Below, in pieces: positions 1 through 11,932 of a DNA stretch of 64,000 bases. The translations under genes were made by a program, and so were the position numbers. Location of the stretch: assembly GCA_009733575.1 (NCBI GenBank), contig ML769384.1, positions 747,257 through 811,256 on the forward strand, in the 5' to 3' direction. Source of the DNA: Gymnopus androsaceus JB14 (taxonomy: Eukaryota > Basidiomycota > Agaricomycetes > Agaricales > Omphalotaceae). How positions within the stretch are numbered: position 1 is the first letter of the stretch; every line of letters starts with the position of its first letter. The notes below the pieces were generated by a model. The model saw only the letters and a list, made by a program, of their open reading frames with translations. It was not told where the DNA came from and did not search any database.

Positions 1-22
1 TCTTCCACTGCTGCTTTCTAAC

Positions 23-1740
23 ATGGGCTCGGCTCAAGCTCCGAATCCCTCCTCATCGACGAACCGGAGTCAGTCGATGAGCACCAGTCGAGCTCGCTCA
101 AAGTCTGCCTTATCCACCACAAACTCCAGTCATCTCGAGAAGAAGGACTATGCGATTGGGATTTCTCTGTTGCTTGTGGTAGTCTTTCTCTGGACTACAT
201 CCAATTTTGTTACGCAGGTTTGTCTTGTTAGGGTTATGATGGTCGGATTATGAACGAGCTGGAATCTCGTTTGCAGGGTTTATTCCAGGATGGTTATGAG
301 AAGGCTTTTCTGTGAGTCTTTCGAAATTTCTCCTACTTAAAGGCCTAATGCGTGAAATGGACAGCGTCACCTACCTTAACACGTCTGCGTTTGCCCTATA
401 TCTACTCCCGTCACTCGTGGGGTACTTCTTGAAGAAGTATTCAGTTTCTTGGAGATCGAGTAGGGTTCATGTTATCTACCATCGAGGCGTACCGTATTAA
501 TCGTCCGGTTTCTCAAGGAAGTACAGAATATGAACCACTACAAATTGAAGATCATACGGATCTTGATAACTCTCCGACTGTACGTTTCCGAATAACTAAT
601 TCATATACTGGTACATCGACTCATATAGTCTTCTTTCGTAGCATGGACCCGGCTCCCCAGATGAACCATGAACTACCCCCGCTAACTGTGCGAGAGACTG
701 CTAATCTCGCGTTTGTTTTTTGCTTCATCTGGTGAGTGAAAGATAGGATATTTAATACACGTATAGCTGACTGACTGTGCCCTGTAGGTTCGCTGCAAAC
801 TGGACACTGAATGCATCATTAGATTACACTAGCGTTGCCAGCGCTACTATTCTTTCTAGCACAAGCGGTACGTTCCGTCAGCCTCTTTCTGCAATCTTCC
901 CTATAGTTCTTCGTAGGATTCTTTACTTTGGGAATAGGTCGATTATTCAAAGTTGAAACGCTAACTTTGGCTAAAATTGGAGCCGTTTCTACAAGGTATG
1001 AACTCACTCATTGACAGGTTAGAGAGATACTCATATTCTCATTCTCATTTAATAGCTTTGTCGGCGTCCTTCTAGTTGCCCTGTCAGACTCCTCCCAGAC
1101 TAACACCGACACTAGTAACCTGGACTCAACACCAACATCTGTTTCAACGCAACACGCGCTAGGGGACTTTCTCGCCCTCTTTTCTGCGCTGTTCTACGCG
1201 TTCTATGTCATTCTTCTCAAAGTCCGGATACGTTCTGAATCCCGTATCGACATGAAGCTGTTCTTTGGATTCGTGGGACTCTTCAATATCATCTCTTGCT
1301 GGCCTATTGGTGTTATTCTTCATCTCACCGGTGTAGAGAGATTCGAATTGCCGTCGACTGGGAAAGCAGTAGGCGCGCTTCTAATTAATGTGAGGAATGG
1401 TTTATCCTCGATTTCTGACCAGTCTCTGACCTATCTTGCAACTTAGATGGCTATAACTTGGTCGAGTGATTACCTCTATGTCCTCGCTATGCTCAAAACC
1501 ACACCTCTTGTCGTCACAGTCGGTCTAAGTCTCACCATCCCGCTTGCAGTCGTTGGCGACTTTTTCCTCAGCAAGCCTACGCAATTACAAGTTTTGGCAG
1601 GAGCGCTACTTGTGCTGATTAGTTTCATTGTCGTTGGAGTGGATGATGCAAAAAGAGAGCAGCCACGGAAAGATCTTGTAGATGCTTTGACGCCTGATAG
1701 TCGGGGTAGGCAGCGGCTTGAAGCTGGAGGTGTTGAATGA
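23..1740 (+). CDS. SLC35F5-like multi-pass membrane transporter
   Basis: Drug/metabolite-transporter superfamily protein of the SLC35F5/vacuolar-membrane type, expected in an internal membrane; its substrate in fungi is not established. About six exons are visible. The N-terminus is Ser/Thr-rich (residues 1-40), followed by the first helix with the motif LWTTSNFVTQ at an exon end. Later exons give VTYLNTSAFALYLLP, FAANWTLNASLDYTSVASAT, FVGVLLVALSD, LALFSALFYAFYVILLKV and a C-terminal pair of helices ending in VGVDD, an order typical of this family. The region around 430-500 does not splice cleanly by eye, so that exon join is uncertain. The start lies only 22 bases from the window edge, so an upstream exon cannot be excluded. 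It is convergent with the NDE1 gene downstream. Confidence 0.85.
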
Positions 1741-2347
1741 GGAACCATGATACTTTATTTATAGAGGCTTTCTTGTTGGTGCAATAGCGATGTAAAAGAC
1801 ATAATATAATAACTTATTCCACGGAGAAAGGACACAATCTACTGCTCCTGCTACTAGTGCAAATGGTGGTATCGAAAAATAGGTAACAGAATCGGTATCA
1901 TCAGCGAATTATAGTACAGAAACTCTGTGTTCCCTCTGTAAGGCGGAAGTAATGTTATTAGGCGTACGGTTCGTAGAAGAAAGGTACTACATGGGCGAAA
2001 CAAAATCCGCAGTGTAGCCAGAGTCATAATCAGGATCTCGAGATGAGATGAGTGATGGATGGATGGATGGAGCAATGGGCAATCGGTACTGAGAGGAGGG
2101 CGAATGAATGTGTGCGGTCAGTGCATCGACTAAGCGATGGGTATTAGAATATACAACAGAAATTACAGGCGCAAATGTCGTTAGTCAAGAGTAGAAAACG
2201 ACATTGCCCTTGTTGAAGAGAAACGAATTGAAAAGGGAAAAAAAGACATACATAAGTAGAGTCAAGAAGAATAAGTCAAGACGAAAATGAAATACAAATG
2301 ATTACCATAGCTAGATCAAGAGGAAGGAAGAAAAGCAAGTCCAATCT
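1741..2347. other. intergenic region between convergent 3' ends
   Basis: No gene is seen. The stretch holds the 3' flanks of the transporter and NDE1 genes and a short GGAT microsatellite at about 2053-2070. Confidence 0.6.
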
Positions 2348-4485
2348 TCAGGAATTGCTCTTTCGTTGGGCAGCCACACTGCCTGATCTTGGCCGTGTCA
2401 ATTCAGGCTTGAGTTCAGGCGAGCCTTCTGCACTCTTTCTCCGACCCCCGCTTGGCCGTCCTATTCGACTCTGTCCCAGGAGGTTAGTCGAATTGGACGA
2501 CGGTAATTTGGCGCCATGCGATCGCATAGTGATATTCGCATGTGCTCCGGGTATCTGTGGCAAAGCCTTACCACCGTCAGAGGGAGTGCTGGAACCTGAA
2601 CGAATCCCTGTGAATCCTGGTGGTGCATTGCCGTACTGGATCCCAACGATGAACGCTTCCCTAGATAAGCATAGGGTGTCGCACCACCGGTCCAGTAGAC
2701 CGCTTTTGTCCAATCATGCCTGTAGTCCCTGTTGGTAACGGCAAAAAGGTAGGTGTGGCGGGACGGGAAGTAGGAGTGGGGATTGAGGTGGTTGTGGCGG
2801 TACTTCCGCCAGACAATCGCGATTGCGGTCGTTTGATATTAGTATTGCCTGTGTTGATCGTACTTTGGAAAAGAGGGCTGGCTTTTGATGATCCGAAAGT
2901 AGGGGAAGAAGAGGTGGATGCAGCTGGTCGGAACGTCCTTTTCGGACTCGAACCTCTGCGCCGTTCTTTCGGTGGTGAAGGCGAATCCTCCATAATGAGC
3001 ACCCAGCCTGAAGTGTCACCTGCTGAACCTTTTTTACTCTTCTCTGACTCTGTATCCGTGCTCCGTTTGGAGTCAGAGCTGCGTCTATTTGACAAGGGAT
3101 TCTCCCAGCTCGTTCGACTAAGTACGCTTCGCGAACCTGACGGTGGGGTTGGGCTACCAAGGCTAGACGCCGCAAGGGCATTCGCATTCTGCCGACCTGA
3201 CATGCTGCCCATTCGCAATCTCGGAACTCGAGTGTGAATCTTTTGTTCAAGATTTTTAACTCTGGCACGCATCTCAGTTACCATCTGGACACCTCTGCTC
3301 TTGGAAGCCGTGCTAGTCGTCGAGTTTGTGCTCATGGTCGACGTATTACGTGCAACGGCAGGACGTTTACTGGGAGAGGTAGGAGTTCGAGGGGACGAAT
3401 AGGACGGAATGGTCCTGGAACGAGGTATAGAAGAACCGCTCGGAGGCGTAGACATAGAAGAAGAATGAGCCGGCTGAAAGCCTGCACGCTGGAGAAGAGT
3501 TGATTGGCCCTTGTGTAGAGGAGCAGCTTTACGTGGAGTAGCTTCATCCTCCGATGAGTTCGTGTCTGGAAGATTGTCGGTACTCGGATCGAGTTCTGCT
3601 AGTTGGAGATCAGGGGGAGCCGGAGTACTGAGTAGATCTTCCGTCGAGGGTGCAGACATTCGAGGGAATAAAGGACCGCTAGAATGAGAGCTGTCACTTG
3701 AAGAAGAAGCGGAGGATCTTGCCGCCAGTTGATCCTTTAGGTGAGATATCTCTGCGTTGGAATCTTATCGTAAAATTAGCAATCAATATTAATGTAGAGG
3801 CTAATAGTCGTACCTCGAAGTTCGTCCCTCAATCTTTGGCATTGTTCTTCTACATTTGCCTTGTCAAGAAGTTCGTGCTCGAGTAGAATCTTTTCCTCTA
3901 GAGCACGAGAATATTTGGCTTCTACATCAGCTAAAGTGGAAGAAACAGCACGTTCAGTCCTTTCGAGGTCATCGTTACCCATTTCGAGTTCTCTGAGCTG
4001 GACCTTGACAACCTGGTGCTCCTGCCGTAGTCTGTCTAGTTCGCGCTGAAGAGAAGCCGTGATTGTGTTGTGAGTCGTTTGAAGCGATATAAACTTGGAC
4101 TGGACAAAATGAGGGAGAATTTAGGAGAATAGTAGGATTTTGCGCACTTTCCAGTCGTCCCTCTCAGTTTCAGCTCTAGCGACCTTGACCCTTAGATCCT
4201 GCTGGGTTTTCTCTGTCCTCTGAAGCTCTGCTTCCAACTCTGCTTCTAATTCCTTACTGGCGTGATGAAAGTCATCGAGTTCTGCCCGGGTTTCTGCCAG
4301 CATATCGGCCACCTAAATTAACAGTAAATTGGGGAAACGATAGAAAAAGCCGCATAAAGCACCTCATCGTACTTTGCACGCCAGTCTGTTGAACCTGAAT
4401 AGCTGCGGGAAATCATAAGACCAATTGGGCTGAAAGAGGCGCAAAAGTCAAACCTTATGGCAGAATCGTCCATTGCCGACGACAT
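2348..4485 (-). CDS. NDE1: NDE1/NudE-family dynein regulator
   Basis: Coiled-coil scaffold that binds LIS1 and cytoplasmic dynein for nuclear migration and retrograde transport. The start is the ATG at 4485, giving MSSAMDDSAIR before the first 51-base intron. Two short exons then lead into the family signature KELEAELEAELQRTEK and a long coiled coil over roughly residues 15-190, including GNDDLERTERAVSSTL. The remaining 400 or so residues are Ser/Pro/Arg-rich and disordered, as usual for fungal NudE. The frame meets a stop at 2661, but a GT..AG intron of about 50 bases spanning that stop joins it in phase to a further basic, Ser-rich exon ending at 2348. I prefer this longer form. It shares a 185-base divergent promoter region with CSL4. 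Confidence 0.88.
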
Positions 4486-4670
4486 TGGGTCTCTTCTTAG
4501 AGCATCTATCGGAGAGAGCACTGCAGTCATGAAAGAGGACCAAAAGCAACCAGGCAACCGTTAAGCGCTCACGGGCGTCTATGAAAACGCAAGTAGTTCT
4601 CCTTTACCATCAATCTTAGGCAAGTCTTAGATTTTTTACCAAGCCTTCTGCTGACATTTTTCTTTCAGAT
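4486..4670. promoter_or_regulatory. divergent promoter between NDE1 and CSL4
   Basis: Only 185 bases separate the two start codons, so both promoters must lie here or inside the 5' transcribed regions. No TATA box or other named element stands out. Confidence 0.5.
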
Positions 4671-5445
4671 ATGGCTTCTGACATTGTTCTTCCAGGCCAA
4701 CCTATTCCCTTACCTCGAGGTCCCGTACCTCAATTAGGTAGAGGCATCTATGAAAAAGACTCGCAAGTCCGAGCGAGTTTAGTTGGTATACCGCGTTTCG
4801 AAGGATCTGTTCGTGTTTCTACATGGAAATATCCCTAGAAATGCCTCATATAACATGCGAATTTACCAGAGTCTAGCTATATCTCGCATACGGCCTCAGC
4901 CACCTAGCCCAAACTCAATTGTTCTGGGATTCGTAACACGGCTCTCACCACTTCAAGCTCTACTTTCTATAACAGTAGTAGATGGCGTACCCCTGCCTCC
5001 AGGCGAAGAATTTACTGGAGTTATTCGTTCCCAAGACGTTAGAGCAACCGAGAAGGATAAAGTCAAGATAAGTGATTGCTTTAGAGGGGGAGATGTTGTG
5101 CGCGGTATCGTTGTATGTTCTTGTCCTCGGATGGTTACATACTCCTCATTACATATCCAAGATATCGCTAGGAGATGCGCGCAGTTACTTTGTTTCAACC
5201 GCGCGGAATGACCTAGGGGTGATTGCTGCAACCTCTGAAGCTGGTATTGAACATTCATACTTCTTGCTTCGTATCAATTCTCATCCCTAATAGGTGTTAC
5301 AATGGAACCAGTATCCTGGCAAGTAAGTATACAGTGGTTTTTCCCTGCGAAACTTCTTGAATGACTTTTTCCATAGGAAATGAGATGTCCAAAAACTGGT
5401 AAAGTTGAAAAGAGAAAGTGCGCAAAACCTGAAGGAATACCGTAG
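4671..5445 (+). CDS. CSL4: exosome cap subunit CSL4
   Basis: Subunit of the cap of the RNA exosome, which guides RNA to the 3'-5' exonuclease in nucleus and cytoplasm. Five exons splice cleanly into about 205 residues. The N-terminal domain starts MASDIVLPGQPIPLPRG and contains KDSQVRASLVGIPRFEGS. The S1 RNA-binding domain follows (residues about 60-150, with VDGVPLPPGEEFTGVIRSQ and KVKISDCFRGGDVVRG). The C-terminal zinc-ribbon-like part has EMRCPKTGKVEKRKCAKPEG. Length and domain order match the family. Start choice is the first ATG, in the expected family context. It is divergently paired with NDE1. Confidence 0.95.
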
Positions 5446-6226
5446 CGTATCACTGCGCCTGGAAATAAAGAACTTTATTAGCTAGGCTAGATCACGAACA
5501 GAACTTTTAAAATCCACTTTCGCAGTATCCCCGATTTGCTATGCTAAACTCATATGAACAAACTATAAAACCATAATATGTATAATATAAACATTTTGTA
5601 TGCGATAAAAGTACTATGTACACTTGTTTTATACACGATACATGCCAGCCCCAGAGCTAGTATTACTAGTACATAGTCTGAGCGTAACTGTAATGTAACT
5701 TGGATAAACTCGCAAGTACCAAGGGCAAGTCCATGGCTATCACAGGTGCCAAAAAGTGGGTCGCAAGCCGGCCAATAGATAAGGCAAAAGGTTAGAAAGT
5801 GCCTTTCAAGCTCGGCCAGCAAACACAGGCATATGTATATCAAGAAGTGATGACGGCGTAGGTAGGTAGGTGTAGTGTGACTATATGCACGCAAAGGTTG
5901 TGGGTGTGAGTGTGTAGGTCGAGTGTGTGAGTGAGTGGATGTAAAGAACGGCTATTGGCTTGCGATGTTGAAGAAAAAACCGATGACGGCGAAGGAGCTA
6001 TTCCCGATAGCATATTCAGCTGTATCGGCATAAATAGCTGCAAGAAGGTCACGTCAGGAAATAGTTAGATAAATAAAAGTGATTCAAGGCAAATATAAGA
6101 TAACCGGATGACACTAGAAAGAGCGAACGGATTGGCGTGTGCAATCCAAAGCAGACAGCGGGAGGGGGAAGGGTAGGGAAGGAGACGAATATTGTGCGGG
6201 AGTAGACATGATTCATGAATGGGTTT
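5446..6226. other. gene-free stretch between CSL4 and SH3 gene
   Basis: This 781-base region separates two convergent genes. Open frames on the minus strand are low in complexity (His/Thr runs from TG repeats) and look non-coding. Confidence 0.5.
5858..5940. repeat. GTAG / GTGTGA simple-sequence tract
   Basis: A run of about three GTAG units at 5858-5870 is followed by GT-rich sequence with repeated gtgtgag to about 5935. It is an ordinary microsatellite-like tract in a 3' flank. Confidence 0.6.
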
Positions 6227-7407
6227 TCATGCCTTGACAGCAGACTGAGTCAAGGAGCGTTTCCTCGATTTTGTCGATTTCGTGCCCGCTGACGGGCGGT
6301 CAACGAGACAGAACCTTGGCACCACTCCACGGGGTGCGTCGGCCTTACCGACGCGCTGGACGAGGCACCATCCGTCATGATATTCCTCAATCAGACGAAC
6401 ACAGTCCCCAATCGTGATCGGTAGCTCATCAGCAAGAGATGGATGGAAAGTGTTGATAACAGCCATGAGACGGATCTGACCTGTGATGCTACTACTCCTG
6501 CTGTGGTGGCGAACCATAGAAGGTGTAGTTTTCGTCACGACTTCGCCAGAGATATGTTTGGAGGACACAGAGCGACTTCGGGAGTGTCTCTGTTGTTGAG
6601 CAAACGAGGAACTACGTGCGGGACTGGGAAGTGGCTCTGGATGTTCGTCAACGGCACTGAGGGGTAAGGGTGTGGGGTTTGAGAAACGGGAAGTTGGGAA
6701 TTCGCTAGCGACGGCAACATTCAATTGCTTGTTTATCGGCGCCGTTGGAGGCTTGGTAGCTGCGTCCGACGCGAGGTCCACTTTTTCTCGGTAGGAGGGA
6801 GGGGGAGAGGCTTGTGCGGGCTCTCTCCATGAAGTAATGAACTTTCGGCCTTCACGAGCGGCCTGGACGTGTTTAGGGAGCTCTCCGTTGTGGAGGGGAA
6901 CTCCGTTATATGCACGAACCTGAGGAGTCCAAGCGGCTTCACCTTTGTGGGGAATGGGAATGAAAACTTGTTGAGGTTTATCAATCACGACTGAGCCTAC
7001 GGATCCGAGTGGGACTTGTTTTTCAGAACCGACCGTTGTGTTGGTCGCTGCTCTGTAAAGAGGATCGTCCCATTCGGTATCCGCAGATTGTCTTTGCCTT
7101 CTTCTTCTGGCTCTATATTTCCATGCACAGACTAAGCATGTCAATAAATATTTAACTGGAAATAGATAAGATACTTACTCCCAATGATAACAGCACCAAG
7201 AACGCTTAGCACAACGGCAAGCGCAATAGTACTGGTTGGTAAACTCGCCATAAGTTCTTGACCAGCGTTGGGAGTACTGGTTGCTGTAGGCGTGGTTAAA
7301 GACACCCCAGCTGCACTAGCAGCAGCAGCGGCACTTGCATCAGCCTGGGGTGTACGCTTCATTTCGCGGAACACAGCTGCTCTGCGACCAAGATGTGCGT
7401 GGCTCAT
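6227..7407 (-). CDS. membrane-anchored SH3-domain protein (Fus1-like layout)
   Basis: Two exons give about 375 residues. The N-terminal 50 residues are Ala/Thr/Ser-rich, then one membrane helix (about residues 55-77, LPTSTIALAVVLSVLGAVIIG) followed by a basic stop-transfer stretch (WKYRARRRRQRQ). A long disordered cytoplasmic region with Pro-rich and Arg/Ser-rich parts leads to a C-terminal SH3 domain (about residues 275-335), recognisable from RLMAVINTFHPSLADELPI, GDCVRLIEEYHDGWCLVQR and GVVPRFCLV. Fungal proteins of this layout, such as yeast Fus1, act in polarity and cell fusion; that role here is inference. The intron lies just after the membrane helix. The start used is the first ATG (7407). 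Confidence 0.85.
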
Positions 7408-7733
7408 TGTGTGAGGAGTGTTCAAAGATCGTCAATGAAAGGGAACGAAGAAAGAACGAAAAAGAAGAAGTCGTAAAGCACGACAAAGAGAAAGGAAAAG
7501 GGAAAGAACAAAAACTGAACGAGAAAGCAGTGTCCGACTATTTAAAACTGATGCTAGCTGATGATGCCGCCACATCAAACAGTCAAACAGATTCTCCGGA
7601 TATCCGTCACGGTCCATTGAATTCCCAAGGCGCGCAAGACGCCCCGCCCCGCCTTGCCTGCCCACAGCATAAACGACGAGAAAACCGATAGCATTGCTCC
7701 CAAGTAACTTGAAGTAATAAAATACACCATATT
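7408..7733. promoter_or_regulatory. 5' flank of the SH3 gene and 3' flank of the AAA+ gene
   Basis: Purine-rich on the plus strand at about 7430-7530, hence pyrimidine-rich on the coding strand of the SH3 gene; CT-rich leaders are common in fungal promoters. No other element recognised. Confidence 0.45.
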
Positions 7734-10700
7734 TTATAGATCCATGGAATCAATCAGCAGGTTTGATACAGCCCGATACAACGACCTAGCACCCTCACTG
7801 TCGGCGTAACCCTTCAATGACTCTTCCACGACAGTTTCCCTTTGTTCCCTAGACAACCCTTGCACTAGCTCCTCAGCGGCGCTTTCCTGCAAGAATTCGG
7901 AAGCGATGGCCCTCTTCTCTTCCGTCGTGAAGGGCACAAAAGGCAAAATGGCAGAAACACGGGAGAGCACTGAAGCACCCAGCTGTTCTGAAACATGGGG
8001 GCGAAGAGTTGACATGAGTTTAACATATTCATCGCGAGTAAAGATATCTTCCGGATGTTGTCGAGATTGATGATATTCCAGCACCAAATCGTTCCCGATG
8101 TTGGATGTGCCAACCCAGATGACATTTCGGACATCTATGGTGCGTGAGCTAGCTTCGAAAGTACAGCGTCCTAAATCCAAAGTTATCAGAGAATGCCACA
8201 ATGAAACCAAAAATTCAATGGACTTACCAAGTTCCCAGGGGACTAGCAATGACCATAGCGCCTTGCGTTCAGTCTTTTCAATCTCCTAAAATCAAAGATG
8301 CTCGGATCAAAATCTAACGAACGACATCGGACAAAGACGCACATCAAGCACGACAACGCATCTCTTGCCTTCATTGTTGGCCAGAAACTCAACTAACGTG
8401 CACGGGGGAGCGTCCTGATACACTTTCGCTTCAGCCAACTCGGTATGACAAAGTTAATTTCCACTCACTTCGCTAGAACTGATTGAATACGATCGCCAAA
8501 TATCATCATCAGAGCGCAAGGTTGTCATGTTCACAGTATGCGTTGGAACATCGAGGAGGGAGCCGACTGACATAGTCTTTTAGCATCTCTCTCAAAAAAA
8601 CCCTGCAAACGTACATTGATGCGCGAGCATGCTCTTGCCGTGTCCACTAGGCCCTACAATCCGAAACACTGTCAACTTGGGATGAATACCGAAGCCAATG
8701 ATATGTACTAACCGCATAAGAAAACAACAATTGGAGACTTCGAGATCTTCTCCGATTGGATACTCAGTACGCGATAAAGCTGTTCTAACGCTCTGTCTTG
8801 GCCAATTATCCCATACCTCAACCTGATAAGTGGACGAAATACTGAACGCTTCATGAGTGCGTCTATACGACGGGCTACTTCTGTGTCAGCCCGATCCAAG
8901 TAGTATCTGAAAGGAGGTTGATTAGTTATCAGCAAAGTAAGGACTTGAGAATAATTACTTTGTTGCAAAGTCCAGATCCTCTTCATCATCCTCGTCCTCA
9001 TGCTTAACTTTGCTAGGATCAGCCCCATATCCCAACAATTTCTTGACAATCCCTAGTTTATTTTTCAAACCTTCGTTCTCTAGGGTAAACTCCAACGCTG
9101 ATTGGGCAAGCGGTCCAATCGTGTCATTGGCGTTTACGGGTTTGTCATTGTCGCCGTGTTCGAGAACACGTTGGACTTCTTCGGGATTATCACTCGCGAT
9201 GGCGAACAATAAAGTAGGCTTTGGAGTGGCGGGGCGGGAGGGAATACTAGCTGGGGAGGATACTCGATCATGGATCGAGTGGGGGGAAACATTGCGCTGC
9301 AGCGGGTTATTTTCGACTCGGGAAGGGCGTGGAATCGGGTGACTAGCGAGGGAGGACTGGCGGGACATAGAAGGAGGGGAATGGAACCGCGAACTGGTTG
9401 CAGTAGGAGGCTGAGAGCGAGGATGATTTTGGATGGGAATGTCTGTACGAGATACTCGATGTGAGGCTGCTGAAGTGCCAAAGGATCGCATGGACCCAGA
9501 TTTGACCGACTCTTTTCCTTCCCAGGTGAACGCTCGTGCTAGAGGAGCAGACTTTGGCTCTTGTGATAAGTCATTGGGAGACGGTTGTAACTCATCCCGG
9601 ATATAATAGATACTGCTCTTTCTATGCGGGGATATCATGGGCCCGGAGCCTGGTGAAGGCATGGGATGTTGTCCACTCGAAACCGCCGGCGGTGCCGATA
9701 AAGGACTTGAAACGGGTATACTTGATCCAGGTTGATTTTGTCCAGGGAATATAGAAGGAGGTGAAAGCGTAGACGAAAGCTATGTAAATGATTAGACCAA
9801 GATTTGACCCACAGGAGAACTGCTCACCAAAGCATTATTATTAGACTGAGCGAATTCCGACGAAAATGCAGAAGCTGATGATGGTACATTGGTAGATGCG
9901 ATAGATAAACGATGTTCATTTGGGAAAGAATTGGCACGATCTAAAGTGTTGGATATAGATGCAGGAAATGAAGTACTGTCAGCTGTTTTGGGACGAGTCA
10001 GTCTTGGTTTGCGTATTTGCCAAGGAAGGAAACACACCATGAGGTCGACTGCCAGGCTGAGCAAACGAAAAGGCACTTGAAGAAGATGAAGCAATTAATG
10101 GTATCGGAGCGAAATTCGTGGCGATTGTCGACTGTAGCAACTAATCAGTAACTGAAATCCCAAGCACCGATGTCGACATACCAGTCTCAAGGGTCGCAGT
10201 TTACTCTCTCTTCTTCCGGAGGAGGCAAACCCGGGAAAGGGCAAGGGCATTGATGGATCATTAGAGTCTTCGTTATCGGTTGGTACGCTTGCAGGGCGTG
10301 ACGGCAAAGAAGGATAAGTAGACACTTGTTCTGGCGGTGTGAAAACTCTGGTCGTAGTTGAGAAGCTGGGAGCAAAAGCAGTCCTCGGGGGAGTAAAAAT
10401 TTCATTAGCAGTACGCGGCAATGCGGTTGCAGGCGAGTAGACAGCGGAAGTCGAGGTGGATGAATCTGGCGGAGGTGAAAGACGAGTTGGTAAGGGCCTT
10501 GAGATGAAGACATCATCATCATCATTATCATCATTATCCCCGTCGCCGCGCTCAGACTCGGAGTCAATGTCTGAATATACGTCGTACAGAGAGTTGATTG
10601 TATCGTCCTCCTCGGGATTTCCTGCGAGGTACGCCAGTTGAGCCGTCTCGTCATCCTCGTCAGACGCAAAGGTTGAGTTGGCTTGGACATCATCAACAGA

Positions 10701-11932
10701 AAATGCAGGAGGTTGTCTAGCCGTCTCCGGAGTCTGAAAATAGTCTAACGGACTGGCAGACCTGTTTCGTATGGCCTCTCTCACTTCCTCGCTGACTTCG
10801 GTGTCTCTGGAAGGGTCCATTGTATTGGCCTGCCCCTGGCAGTTGATCCCTGGTGGTTGGCCTAACCTTTGGCCGAGGAGGGGGAGCAGGTTCCAAAAAG
10901 AAAGGCCTCACGGTATCCTCGGCGTCCCAAATCGCCGTCATATCATCCTCATTATCATCCTTATCATTCAGCGACAGCTGAGAAATCCGGGCAGTTTGCT
11001 CCTGCTGTCCCACTACACTTTTCTTCTTCTCCTGATGGTAATCGGTCGGGGAATCGAGATCCATATCGGACCCGTCGGGCTGGGTCTCTTGTTCTGGGAC
11101 GTTGAAATGGGACGCAAGAGGCGAAGGTAAAACGGATGCCCGAGGCATGAATGCACCGAGCCGAGGAGACATTACCCCCAAGCTGGGATTGACATTTAGT
11201 CTGGTCGAAGGGCTTCCGAAAGGAGAAGCCAGCAGTTCAAATGTCGAACTAAGAGCTGGACTTCTAGGAGGTGAGCGGGCCATGTGTAAAGGGGATGCCC
11301 ATTGTGATGAATCCTGGGATAGAGATGGTTTGTGTTCTCTGGATCGAGAGAAAGAGTCGGAATGAGAGTGGTGTAGTAGCGATATGTGTTTGAGTTGGAG
11401 ATCGGAAAATTCGACTGGTGATAAAAGACCGGAATTGATTGGGCTCGGAGGCGCCTGTTCAGGTTCATCGTGCTCGGTAGGGTCGAATTGTGGAAAGTAT
11501 GAATGTTCTGAACAGTTCCGCTAGTGTCCAGCGAGTCATCATCGTCATCCACTGCCTCGAATGAAAGATCATCTATGTATTCCTCCTCTTCATCTTCTTC
11601 AATAGCTCCTCTCAAAGCCAGCAGAAGATTCGCAGTTCGCGGAGAACGAGGAGGAGAACGTATGGATCGGAAGGAAGCCGAGGGCGGAGTTTCTGGGTAA
11701 ATCTTTACAGTAGGAGCATCCTTGAGGTATTTAGGCTCGATAATAGTGCTCTCGTCAGGGTTCCAGTCATTCATGACATGCAAAAAGTTGCACCGATCTT
11801 CACCGAAAATACAGCGTCCTTTCCTATAGTATTCGCATGGCTTGGCTATATGGAATGTAAGCCAGATTAGATTATTGAAGAATAGAAGACATTACTCTTG
11901 ACTCTCCAGGAAGGATTGACCGTTACGGACAT
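7734..11932 (-). CDS. CCCH zinc finger - ankyrin - ClpB-type AAA+ protein
   Basis: Read as one gene of about ten exons and roughly 1200 residues. Exon 1 starts MSVTVNPSWRVK; exon 2 holds a CCCH finger, CEYYRKGRCIFGEDRCNFLH (C-x7-C-x6-C-x3-H). About 650 disordered Ser/Pro/Asp-rich residues follow (11760-9200). Then come ankyrin-like repeats (TLLFAIASDNPEEVQRVLEHG and KKLLGYGADPSKV), an acidic linker, and one AAA+ domain of the ClpB D2 type: GIIGQDRALEQLYRVLS, Walker A GPSGHGKSMLA, Walker B CVVVLDEIEKTE, sensor-1-like VIWVGTSNIG, and a small helical C-domain. No stop codon or promoter-sized gap separates the finger from the AAA+ part. The joins near 11460-11560 and 10830-10870 are uncertain, so two adjacent genes cannot be fully excluded. 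Substrate and location are unknown; ClpB modules unfold proteins. Confidence 0.72.

Noticed and set aside
7335..7691. 118-codon plus-strand open frame with Lys/Glu-rich protein
   Set aside because: It lies over the promoter and first exon of the SH3 gene; its composition follows from a purine-rich tract.
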